Of a stretch of DNA of 5,018 bases, positions 1 to 4,920 are shown in pieces; within the stretch, counting starts at the first letter, position 1, and each line of letters begins with the position of its first letter. A program made the position numbers and the translations under genes. The DNA lies in NCBI GenBank assembly GCA_024763115.1, contig JANTGB010000203.1, forward strand, positions 1 through 5,018, read 5' to 3'. Under the pieces are notes generated by a model, which was not told where the DNA came from, ran no database searches, and saw nothing but the letters and a program-made list of their open reading frames with translations. The stretch is from Desulfobulbaceae bacterium (GTDB taxonomy: Bacteria > Desulfobacterota > Desulfobulbia > Desulfobulbales > SURF-16).

Positions 1-240
1 GTCAGGGAACGGATTTTTGTCGACGAAACGGAACAGGAGCAAGTTTTCAGTGAATTGCTGAAAACTTTTTTAGAAAGTACGCTGGATTATCTGGCCGCCC
101 CCAATTTTCCGGAACAGCTTATGGACAGCAAGTTTAAAAAATTTTCCCAGGAATACCAGGTAAAAAAAGAGCTTGATAAGCTGGTTGAAGAAGATGATGA
201 TGACGGCCCGGCTGATTTTTCCGCCTGTTTTAAGGACTGA
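1..240 (+). CDS. C-terminal end of an unrecognised protein (5' truncated by window edge)
   Basis: The frame is open from base 1 to a TGA at 238-240, giving the last 79 residues of a protein whose start lies outside the window. I do not recognise the family. The visible part looks helical and soluble: there is no membrane segment, and charged and hydrophobic residues alternate (for example FSELLKTFLESTLDYLAAP). It ends in a strongly acidic stretch, LVEEDDDDGPADF, followed by a short tail with one Cys. The codon use (AAA, GAA, GCC, CTG mix) resembles the downstream genes, so it is probably a native gene read in the same direction as serA. It is separated from serA by 337 bases that contain a promoter candidate, so it is unlikely to be in the serA transcript. 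An internal CTG at position 55 could open a 61-codon frame, but nothing favours a start there. Confidence 0.6.
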   Translation, partial: VRERIFVDETEQEQVFSELLKTFLESTLDYLAAPNFPEQLMDSKFKKFSQEYQVKKELDKLVEEDDDDGPADFSACFKD

Positions 241-279
241 AATTACAATGTTTAACTGCGGATTGTTTTTGATTTGATC

Positions 280-308
280 TTGACAAACAGGGCGTATATC
301 CGTAAATA
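280..308 (+). promoter_or_regulatory. Candidate sigma-70 promoter for serA
   Basis: A perfect -35 hexamer TTGACA (280-285) is followed after 17 bases by TAAATA (303-308), a weak -10 that matches the consensus at three of six positions. Transcription would start near 315 and give serA an untranslated leader of about 260 bases crossing the repeat block. The -35 and spacing are good; the -10 is the weak part. Confidence 0.4.
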
Positions 309-319
309 CAACCCACAAA

Positions 320-386
320 GTAACTGCTCACAGGGTGCCGAATCTTCGGAGTCGAAGTTTATGCCCTGTTTTTAAGGGTGCTTACC
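320..386 (+). repeat. REP-like intergenic repeat, copy 1 (head GTAACTGCTCACAGGG, tail GCTTACC)
   Basis: The unit begins with GTAACTGCTCACAGGG (320-335) and ends with CCCTGTTTTTAAGGGT followed by GCTTACC (364-386). The ends are an imperfect inverted repeat: GTAA against TTAC, and ACAGGG against CCCTGT. Inside lies CCGAA-TC-TTCGG (338-349), which competes with CTTCG-GAGT-CGAAG (344-357). The same head recurs near 2182, 3430, 4832 and 4877, and the 16 bases at 364-379 recur inverted at 3682-3697. All of these are outside genes. It resembles the REP/BIME class of palindromic repeats in form; membership of a named family is inference. Confidence 0.6.
330..373 (+). terminator. Terminator-like stem inside the serA leader repeat
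   Basis: ACAGGG (330-335) pairs with CCCTGT (364-369), enclosing a second stem CCGAA/TTCGG (338-349), and is followed by TTTTT (369-373). It could end transcription from the upstream gene or attenuate transcription starting near 315. The outer stem is only 6 bp with a large interior, so intrinsic termination is uncertain, and the structure may simply belong to the repeat. Confidence 0.3.
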
Positions 387-566
387 TCCACGATTAGTCC
401 GGCTTACGTATGACTAATATGCTGCGCCGGCCTGATCGCAAAAATTTCAGGCGCCTGTAACGGTTACTGTTACTGTGGTTAGCGAAATTAAAGCGCTTAC
501 CCGGTAAGTAATTACCCACAAAAACAATTTAAAATTTAATTTATGCAAATAGCTGACTGTCCAGAC

Positions 567-572
567 AAGGAG
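567..572 (+). promoter_or_regulatory. Ribosome binding site of serA
   Basis: AAGGAG lies 5 bases before the ATG at 578. It is a strong Shine-Dalgarno match and fixes the serA start. Confidence 0.85.
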
Positions 573-577
573 AAAAA

Positions 578-2173
578 ATGAAAGTTTTAATCAGTGACAA
601 TCTGGCCCCGGTTGGAGCGCAGATATTAAAGGATGCCGGGCTTGAGGTAGATATAAATACCGGACTTGCCCCAGAGGAACTAAAAAAGATTATCAACGGA
701 TATGACGGCCTGGTTATCCGCAGCGCAACCAAGGTTACCTCGGAGATTATCGATGCGGCCGACAATCTCAAAGTTGTCGGCCGGGCCGGCATCGGCCTTG
801 ACAATGTCGATATCCCGGCGGCCAGCAAACGCGGCATTGTAGTCATGAATGCCCCGGACGGCAATGCCACTACGGCGGCCGAGCATGCTATTGCCATGAT
901 GATGTCACTGACCAGAAATATTCCCCAGGCTACTGCCAGGCTTAAGGCTGGAGGATGGGATAAGAAAAAATTCCAGGGGCGTGAAGTCACCGGTAAGACT
1001 GTCGGTATTATTGGTATCGGCCGGATTGGTTCCATCTTTGCCGGCCGGGCCCAGGGGCTGAAGATGAAAGTTATTGCCTTTGACCCTCATATGCCCAGGG
1101 AACTGGTTGAAAAAATGGGGATTGAGCTGGTGAGCATGGAAGAATTGTGTAACCGGGCTGATTATATTTCCGTGCATGTGCCCTTGACCAAGGAAACCAG
1201 CAAGCTTGTTTCGACAACTGAATTTAAAAATATGAAAAATTCAGCCATGTTTATTGACTGCGCCAGGGGCGGAGTTGTGGATGAAGAGGCTCTGTACGAG
1301 GCTCTGGAGTCCGGCGAAATTGCCGGGGCTGCCCTTGATGTTTTTGAAAAAGAACCAACATCGCTTGAAACCACCCCTCTTTTGAAACTCAAAAATTTTA
1401 TCTGTACCCCGCATCTTGGCGCCTCCACTTCCGAAGCCCAGGTCAATGTCGCAGTTACCATTGCCGAGCAGATGGCGGATTATCTGAATAACGGCACAGT
1501 AGCCAATGCGGTCAACGTACCTTCAGTAAGCGCTGAAGTGCTTTCCATGGTTCGGCCTTTTGTTAATCTGGCGGAAATGCTCGGTTCTTTTCATATGCAG
1601 ATTGCCAGGGGCGGAGTCGAAGAAGTTAACCTTGAATATATCGGCGACCTGGCTGATATGGAAATCAGTCCGGTTACGGTCGCCTTTTTGAAGGGATTAT
1701 TTACCCCGATATTAAAAGACGCGGTTAACTTCGTTAATGCGCCGATGATTGCTAAAGACAGGGGAATCAGGGTCGTTGAATCCAAAACTAATTCTTCTGA
1801 TGATTTTACCGGACTGCTTAAGGTAACGGTGAAAACCAGTGAGGGCGAAAATACCCTGGCCGGCACTGTTTTCGGCAAGGGAGAACCGCGCCTTGTCAGG
1901 CTTAATACCTTCCGGCTTGAGGCCCTGGCTGACGGCCCCATGCTATTTGTTTATAATCAGGATGTTCCCGGCGTTATCGGCTCGCTCGGCACTACCCTGG
2001 GCAAGGGCGGAATTAATATTTCCCGGATGACGGTCGGCCGCGAGGGTAAGGGGGGAGATCAGGATCAGAATGTTATTCTGCTTAATACAGACACCTTGAT
2101 CTCCAAAGAACTGCTTGAGGAGGTCAAGGCCCTGGATCATATTGATGATGCCATGGCCCTGGATTTTTCATAG
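578..2173 (+). CDS. serA: D-3-phosphoglycerate dehydrogenase, long form with ASB and ACT domains
   Basis: Oxidises 3-phosphoglycerate to 3-phosphohydroxypyruvate with NAD+, the first step of cytosolic serine synthesis. The 531 residues match the long SerA type (about 525-530) as in Mycobacterium and mammals, not the roughly 410-residue E. coli type. The substrate-binding part takes residues 1-100 and about 285-320, with the nucleotide-binding fold between. The dinucleotide motif is GIGRIG (146-151), and Asp169 after the second strand fits NAD preference. The catalytic trio is Arg230 (CARGG), Glu259 (FEKEP) and His279 (PHLGAST). An ASB-type intervening domain covers about 325-450. The ACT domain, about 454-531, carries NQDVPGVIG and GINIS, where Asp462 and Asn480 fall at serine-contact positions of the family, so feedback inhibition by serine is likely (inference). 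The ATG is set by AAGGAG 5 bases upstream and the usual MKVLISD start. No key residue is missing. Confidence 0.97.
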   Translation: MKVLISDNLAPVGAQILKDAGLEVDINTGLAPEELKKIINGYDGLVIRSATKVTSEIIDAADNLKVVGRAGIGLDNVDIPAASKRGIVVMNAPDGNATTAAEHAIAMMMSLTRNIPQATARLKAGGWDKKKFQGREVTGKTVGIIGIGRIGSIFAGRAQGLKMKVIAFDPHMPRELVEKMGIELVSMEELCNRADYISVHVPLTKETSKLVSTTEFKNMKNSAMFIDCARGGVVDEEALYEALESGEIAGAALDVFEKEPTSLETTPLLKLKNFICTPHLGASTSEAQVNVAVTIAEQMADYLNNGTVANAVNVPSVSAEVLSMVRPFVNLAEMLGSFHMQIARGGVEEVNLEYIGDLADMEISPVTVAFLKGLFTPILKDAVNFVNAPMIAKDRGIRVVESKTNSSDDFTGLLKVTVKTSEGENTLAGTVFGKGEPRLVRLNTFRLEALADGPMLFVYNQDVPGVIGSLGTTLGKGGINISRMTVGREGKGGDQDQNVILLNTDTLISKELLEEVKALDHIDDAMALDFS

Positions 2174-2181
2174 TTTGAATT

Positions 2182-2199
2182 GTAACCGTTCACCAGGGG
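2182..2199 (+). repeat. REP-like repeat head, copy 2 (downstream of serA)
   Basis: GTAACCGTTCACCAGGGG matches the head at 320-335 (GTAACTGCTCACAGGG) apart from two T/C transitions and inserted bases. It sits 8 bases after the serA stop. GTTC (2188-2191) and GAAC (2199-2202) give a small stem around ACCAGGG. No T-run follows, so it does not read as a normal terminator. I cannot define a clear tail for this copy; it may be a remnant. Confidence 0.45.
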
Positions 2200-2244
2200 A
2201 ACAAATCTTTGCAGAACTGTAAGAGTTCATGACAGGGGGCAAAT

Positions 2245-2248
2245 GGAG
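2245..2248 (+). promoter_or_regulatory. Ribosome binding site that decides the DUF1844 gene start
   Basis: GGAG lies 7 bases before the ATG at 2256. The in-frame ATG at 2229 has only a weak purine stretch at poor spacing, so 2256 is the preferred start. Confidence 0.6.
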
Positions 2249-2255
2249 TAGCGAA

Positions 2256-2573
2256 ATGGAAACGTCAAGAGCTGAAGATAAGTGTAAATGCGCAGGCGGA
2301 GATATGAAGAATGGGCAGTGTGTCATGCCCGAGGTTACCTTTTCCACTTTTATCATGTCTTTGAATAACACTGCCCTGTATCATCTTGGTAAAATCAAGA
2401 GCCCGGTCAGCGGTAAGGCGGAGAAAGATTTGCTGCTGGCTAAACATTCCATTGATACCCTGTCGGTGCTTAAAGAAAAAACCAGTGGTAATCTTAATGC
2501 TGAAGAGGATAATCTTCTCAGCCATATCCTTTATGACCTGCAGATGCACTATGTTAAGGCTAATGTCGGCTGA
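2256..2573 (+). CDS. DUF1844 family small protein with Cys-containing N-terminus
   Basis: The function is unknown. From residue 24 the protein reads MPEVTFSTFIMSLNNTALYHLG, and it ends near LLSHILYDLQMHYVKANVG; this is the pattern I know for DUF1844 proteins (about 90-120 residues, mostly helical, soluble). Family members often sit beside housekeeping genes in Desulfobacterota. I chose ATG 2256 (105 residues) because of GGAG 7 bases upstream; ATG 2229 would add nine residues, and ATG 2325 (residue 24) would leave only the conserved domain. The first 23 residues hold three cysteines, Cys10-Lys-Cys12 and Cys22, with several charged residues, which is unlike the charged, Cys-poor leaders I recall for the family. 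There is no signal peptide or membrane segment. The stop lies 5 bases before the ispE GTG, so the two genes are probably co-translated. Confidence 0.8.
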   Translation: METSRAEDKCKCAGGDMKNGQCVMPEVTFSTFIMSLNNTALYHLGKIKSPVSGKAEKDLLLAKHSIDTLSVLKEKTSGNLNAEEDNLLSHILYDLQMHYVKANVG

Positions 2574-2578
2574 CAGAC

Positions 2579-3415
2579 GTGCTGACGGTTAAGGCCCCGG
2601 CCAAAGTTAATTTATATCTGGCTATCCATTCCCGCCGGGCGGATGGTTACCACGAGATTGAAACCCTGATGCAGAAACTTGAGCTGGCCGATCAGCTTAA
2701 GTTGAACCGTACAGCCGGCGGAATCAGGCTGCGTTGCCCTGATTCCGCCCTGCCGGAAGATGAGACAAATCTGGCTTATCGAGCCGCAGCCCTTTTTCTT
2801 GAAAAAACAGCTGTGTCCGGCGGAATTGAGATTGAACTCAGTAAAAAAATTCCGGTTGCTGCCGGGCTTGGCGGTGGCAGCAGTGACGCGGCGGCAGTAT
2901 TAAAGGCAATGAATGATCTTTTTGCCGTGGGCTTGTCTCTGGAAGAATTAATGAAAATGGCGTATCCTCTTGGTGCGGATGTGCCTTTTTTTGTTGCCGA
3001 TTTTAACTCGGCCAGAGCTACCGGTATTGGTGAAAGACTGGAACCGGTTGATATTGCCGGTGACCGGCAGGTAGTCTTGGTTAATCCGGGGTTTTCAGTG
3101 TCAACTGCATGGGTCTATGGTAATTTTGCGTTGACATCTGCGAGCAATCCATATATCTTAGGCCGCGCTATAATATATGCGGATTTATGTAAAAATCTCT
3201 TTAATGATCTTGAATCCGTTACTATAAATAGATATCCTGAAATTAGAATTATAAAAAATAAATTAACCAGCTGTGGCGCTGACGGAGTTTTAATGTCAGG
3301 AAGCGGCCCGACGGTTTTTGCCTTGTTTCATGATGTCGGCATAGCCCGTCAATGTGTAAAGTTGTTTGCCGCTGAAAATAAATATACTGTTTATTTGACC
3401 TGTCCGGCCAAATAA
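2579..3415 (+). CDS. ispE: 4-diphosphocytidyl-2-C-methyl-D-erythritol kinase
   Basis: Phosphorylates the 2-hydroxyl of CDP-methylerythritol with ATP, the fourth step of the MEP route to isopentenyl diphosphate. It is a GHMP-superfamily kinase of 278 residues, normal for the family (about 280-290). Motif 1 is KAPAKVNLYL (5-14) with catalytic Lys9. Motif 2 is the ATP-binding loop PVAAGLGGGSSDAAAVL (92-108). Catalytic Asp134 lies in GADVPFF. LFNDLE is at 207-212, and motif 3 SGSGPTVFALF is at 240-250. The start is GTG, 5 bases after the preceding stop. An in-frame TAA at 2561-2563 leaves only CTG 2570 or this GTG, and the GTG gives the usual MLTVKAPAKVN beginning. There is no good Shine-Dalgarno (AAGG at 2556-2559 is about 19 bases away), so translational coupling is likely. 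The part around 3120-3270 is noticeably richer in A/T codons than the rest but keeps family motifs. Confidence 0.96.
   Translation: MLTVKAPAKVNLYLAIHSRRADGYHEIETLMQKLELADQLKLNRTAGGIRLRCPDSALPEDETNLAYRAAALFLEKTAVSGGIEIELSKKIPVAAGLGGGSSDAAAVLKAMNDLFAVGLSLEELMKMAYPLGADVPFFVADFNSARATGIGERLEPVDIAGDRQVVLVNPGFSVSTAWVYGNFALTSASNPYILGRAIIYADLCKNLFNDLESVTINRYPEIRIIKNKLTSCGADGVLMSGSGPTVFALFHDVGIARQCVKLFAAENKYTVYLTCPAK
3131..3174 (+). promoter_or_regulatory. Candidate promoter inside ispE
   Basis: TTGACA (3131-3136) is a perfect -35, followed after 17 bases by TATCTT (3154-3159), four of six matches to the -10. A perfect TATAAT lies 10 bases further on (3169-3174), though without a good -35 of its own. 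This falls in the A/T-rich part of ispE and could drive a transcript toward tRNA-Gln and prs. Such matches also arise by chance in A/T-rich coding DNA. Confidence 0.25.
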
Positions 3416-3429
3416 TGATTTGAGTTATC

Positions 3430-3443
3430 GTAACTATTTACAG
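3430..3443 (+). repeat. REP-like repeat head, copy 3 (after ispE)
   Basis: GTAACTATTTACAG matches GTAACTGCTCACAG of copy 1 at 11 of 14 positions, and all three differences are transitions. Its inverse, GCTGAATAGTTA at 3726-3737, lies just before the tRNA, so the two heads bracket the intergenic region like outer inverted repeats. Confidence 0.45.
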
Positions 3444-3540
3444 CGAGTTACTCCAAGGCTCTTTCACCCCTCAAGGTGGTACTGAAAATAGTCCTGAAGA
3501 TTCTAAGTCCACTTCCACTTTAGTGGGTTAGATTCGCTTA

Positions 3541-3670
3541 GGGCTCACTCAAAAACAACTTCGCAGAGATGAGGCGTAAGATGGGCATTTAGAGAAGTAA
3601 TCTGATTGAAGATCGCTTTTTAAATGTTCAGATTGCGCCTTGGAATGTGAAGTTATTTTTGCGTGAGCCC
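3541..3670. mobile_element. MITE-like 130-bp non-autonomous element with 22-bp terminal inverted repeats
   Basis: The left end (3541-3562) starts GGGCTCACTCAAAAA and finishes CAACTTC. The right end (3649-3670), read on the other strand, starts GGGCTCACGCAAAAA and finishes TAACTTC. The two 22-base ends match at 20 positions. CTTA stands directly outside both ends (3537-3540 and 3671-3674), as expected for a 4-bp target duplication. Further inside, AGGCG (3572-3576) pairs with CGCCT (3636-3640) and AATCTGA (3599-3605) with TCAGATT (3628-3634), so most of the element can fold on itself. The longest reading frame from an ATG is only a few codons, so there is no transposase and movement would need one supplied in trans. 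End shape and duplication length would suit several IS families; I do not assign one. Confidence 0.75.
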
Positions 3671-3681
3671 CTTATGATAGT

Positions 3682-3737
3682 ACCCTTAAAAACAGGGAGC
3701 AAAATCCAACTCCGGATAAAGTGCAGCTGAATAGTTA
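3682..3737 (-). repeat. REP-like repeat, inverted copy before tRNA-Gln
   Basis: ACCCTTAAAAACAGGG (3682-3697) is the exact reverse complement of 364-379. The next 20 bases align without gaps to the reverse complement of copy 1 at 12 positions, including a shared ACTCCG. The unit ends GAATAGTTA, which stands where copy 1 has GAGCAGTTAC. The element therefore lies on the minus strand relative to copy 1, with its tail side facing the MITE. Confidence 0.55.
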
Positions 3738-3749
3738 TCTTATTTCTGC

Positions 3750-3824
3750 TGGGGCGTCGTCAAGTGGTAAGACACAAGACTTTGACTCTTGCATTCGTAG
3801 GTTCGAATCCTGCCGCCCCAGCCA
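3750..3824 (+). tRNA. tRNA-Gln (anticodon TTG)
   Basis: This is a full cloverleaf of 75 bases including an encoded CCA (3822-3824). The acceptor stem TGGGGCG (3750-3756) pairs with CGCCCCA (3814-3820), with discriminator base G3821. The D arm is GTC...GAC. The anticodon stem is CAAGA/TCTTG with the loop CTTTGAC, which places TTG at 3782-3784 and reads CAA (and CAG by wobble). The T arm is GTAGG-TTCGAAT-CCTGC. The UGGGG...CCCCA acceptor with G73 is typical of bacterial tRNA-Gln. A T-rich tract (3825-3836) follows at once and may aid termination or 3' processing. Placement between ispE and prs is a recurring arrangement in Proteobacteria. Confidence 0.97.
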
Positions 3825-3861
3825 TTTTTTATTTTTCATTTCCTTCCATGAAGGGGGCTTT

Positions 3862-3866
3862 AAGAG
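3862..3866 (+). promoter_or_regulatory. Weak ribosome binding site of prs
   Basis: AAGAG lies 9 bases before the ATG at 3876. A small hairpin CCTTC-CAT-GAAGG (3842-3854) stands just upstream. No separate promoter is evident in the 51 bases after the tRNA, so prs is probably read through from tRNA-Gln or from further upstream. Confidence 0.45.
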
Positions 3867-3875
3867 CATAAAATC

Positions 3876-4823
3876 ATGAGCAGCCTTAAAGATATGATGA
3901 TTTTTACCGGGAATGCCAATCCCGGGCTGGCAGTGGATATATGTGATTATTTTCATACTCCTCTTAATGTAGCTGAGGTTAAGACCTTCAGTGATGGTGA
4001 AATTTTTGTAGAAATCGGGGAAAATGTTCGGGGCCGGGATGTATTTATTGTTCAACCTACCTGTACGCCGGTCAATGATAATCTGATGGAACTGCTGCTT
4101 ATGGCTGATGCCTTGCGGCGCTCCTCGGCTCGACGTATTACTGCGGTTATGCCTTATTATGGTTATGCCCGTCAGGATCGTAAGGTCGCGCCCCGGGTTC
4201 CCATATCGGCAAAAGTTGTAGCGGAAACATTGATGGCAGTAGGTATTCGCCGGGTTTTAACCATGGATCTTCATTCCGGACAGATTCAGGGATTTTTTAA
4301 TATTCCGGTTGATAACATGTATGCGGCTCCGGTTCTTCTTAATGATATTAAGAAGAATTTTGACAGTGATGTTATTATGGTATCGCCGGATGCCGGAGGG
4401 GTTGAAAGAACCCGGGCCTTTGCCAAACGTCTTGATGTTGATCTGGCAATAATTGATAAAAGGCGGGAGAGGGCCAACGTTGCCGAGGCCATTAATGTTA
4501 TTGGTGATGTGGCCGGGAAGAGCGCTATTCTGCTTGATGATATGGTTGATACGGCGGGAACTCTCTGTTCGGCTTCGGCTATATTACTGGAAGCCGGCGC
4601 TCGGGAAGTATATGCATATTGTTCTCATGCCGTGTTATCCGGTCCGGCTATCAGTCGGATTAATGACTCAGTTATTAAATCATTGGTTGTGACCAACACT
4701 ATTCCTTTACGTGGGGAAGCTGCGGATTGTAAAAAAATAAGGGTGTTGTCCATTTCAGATTTGCTGGCCAAGGCCATTTATTGCATACATTTTGAGGACT
4801 CGGTCAGTTCTCTTTTTGTTTAA
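3876..4823 (+). CDS. prs: Ribose-phosphate pyrophosphokinase (PRPP synthetase)
   Basis: Transfers pyrophosphate from ATP to ribose 5-phosphate to make PRPP, the precursor of purines, pyrimidines, NAD, histidine and tryptophan; cytosolic, class I type. The 315 residues are the normal length. The start MSSLKDMMIFTGNANPGLA fits the family, so ATG 3876 is accepted despite the modest AAGAG. Visible motifs are FSDGE (38-42), RQDRK (99-103) for ATP contact, and the PRPP synthetase signature around DLHSGQIQGFF (131-141) with Asp131 and His133 for metal binding. Also present are SPDAGGVERTRAFA (170-183), the flexible-loop residues Lys195 and Arg197 expected for catalysis, and the ribose-phosphate loop DDMVDTAGTL (221-230). 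The signature has Asn142 in FFNIP where Asp is common. No truncation or frameshift is seen. Class I enzymes need phosphate and are inhibited by ADP (family knowledge). Confidence 0.97.
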   Translation: MSSLKDMMIFTGNANPGLAVDICDYFHTPLNVAEVKTFSDGEIFVEIGENVRGRDVFIVQPTCTPVNDNLMELLLMADALRRSSARRITAVMPYYGYARQDRKVAPRVPISAKVVAETLMAVGIRRVLTMDLHSGQIQGFFNIPVDNMYAAPVLLNDIKKNFDSDVIMVSPDAGGVERTRAFAKRLDVDLAIIDKRRERANVAEAINVIGDVAGKSAILLDDMVDTAGTLCSASAILLEAGAREVYAYCSHAVLSGPAISRINDSVIKSLVVTNTIPLRGEAADCKKIRVLSISDLLAKAIYCIHFEDSVSSLFV

Positions 4824-4831
4824 AGATTTTG

Positions 4832-4902
4832 GTAACTGCTCATGGGGTAAGCGCCTATGGGCAAACCTCTGTATTTGTAACTGCTCGGAGTCTGCGCTTA
4901 CC
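4832..4902 (+). repeat. Two adjacent REP-like repeat heads with tails downstream of prs
   Basis: GTAACTGCTCATGGGG (4832-4847) runs into GGTAAGC (4846-4852). CATGGG (4841-4846) can pair with CCTATG (4854-4859), including one G-T pair. A second head GTAACTGCTC (4877-4886) leads to GGAGTCTGCGCTTACC (4887-4902), ending with the tail GCTTACC. The first head begins 8 bases after the prs stop. No conventional terminator is visible here. Confidence 0.55.
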
Positions 4903-4920
4903 TGCAGGGTGCAGGTAAGC
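4896..4920. repeat. Perfect 11-bp inverted repeat with GGG loop
   Basis: GCTTACCTGCA (4896-4906) and TGCAGGTAAGC (4910-4920) are exact reverse complements separated by GGG. It joins the last REP-like tail to the first unit of the tandem array. No T-run follows, so it is not a standard terminator. Confidence 0.7.

Larger units (their letters stand above)
241..577. other. Intergenic region upstream of serA: promoter candidate plus repeat and palindrome cluster
   Basis: No gene is supportable here. In order it holds a sigma-70-like promoter (280-308) and a REP-like repeat (320-386) containing a terminator-like stem. A hairpin follows, ATTAGTC 393-399 pairing with GACTAAT 412-418, which competes with a CCGGC 399-403 / GCCGG 426-430 pairing. 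Next come the dyad GTAACGGTTAC (457-467) and the overlapping dyads CTTACCCGGTAAG (496-508) and GGTAA-GTAA-TTACC (503-516). The last stretch, about 517-562, is A/T-rich and leads into the serA ribosome binding site. A 9-base direct repeat ACCCACAAA (311-319 and 514-522) brackets the repeat block. I see no recognised riboswitch. Confidence 0.6.
3416..3749. other. Intergenic region between ispE and tRNA-Gln, filled by repeats and a MITE-like element
   Basis: No gene is supportable. In order it holds a repeat head (3430-3443), a small stem CACC/GGTG (3465-3478), and an imperfect hairpin (3499-3512 with 3523-3535, 12 pairs, one mismatch, one bulge, 10-base loop). Then come the 130-bp MITE-like element (3541-3670), an inverted repeat copy (3682-3737), and 12 bases before the tRNA. 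A TATCTT (3736-3741) is correctly placed to be a tRNA -10, but I find no matching -35. No clear terminator follows ispE. Confidence 0.6.

Noticed and set aside
320..577. Known riboswitch or T-box in the serA leader
   Set aside because: I looked for recognisable T-box, SAM, glycine and lysine elements and saw none. The structures are explained by repeats shared with other intergenic regions.
541..1035. Minus-strand open frame of 164 codons opposite the start of serA
   Set aside because: It lies wholly across the serA upstream region and N-terminal coding part and shows no family pattern. It is a codon-bias shadow of a very well supported gene.
2229..2255. Upstream ATG at 2229 as start of the DUF1844 gene
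   Set aside because: It lacks a properly spaced Shine-Dalgarno, while ATG 2256 has GGAG 7 bases upstream. The nine added residues resemble nothing conserved.
2386..2592. Plus-strand open frame overlapping the DUF1844 gene and the ispE start
   Set aside because: It is rich in Arg, Cys and Lys with no recognisable motif, and it overlaps two well-supported genes in another frame.
3130..3280. Horizontal replacement of the C-terminal half of ispE
   Set aside because: The part is A/T-rich, but the motifs NDLE and SGSGPT and the total length are normal, so ordinary local composition change is a sufficient explanation.
3541..3670. Degraded insertion sequence with a transposase fragment
   Set aside because: No frame inside the 130 bases gives more than a few codons from a start or a recognisable transposase motif. 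The symmetrical fold fits a MITE better.
3735..4055. Minus-strand open frame of 106 codons containing WLGRQDSNLRMQESKS
   Set aside because: That peptide comes from reading a tRNA gene antisense, a well-known false annotation. The frame overlaps tRNA-Gln and the start of prs and has no independent support.
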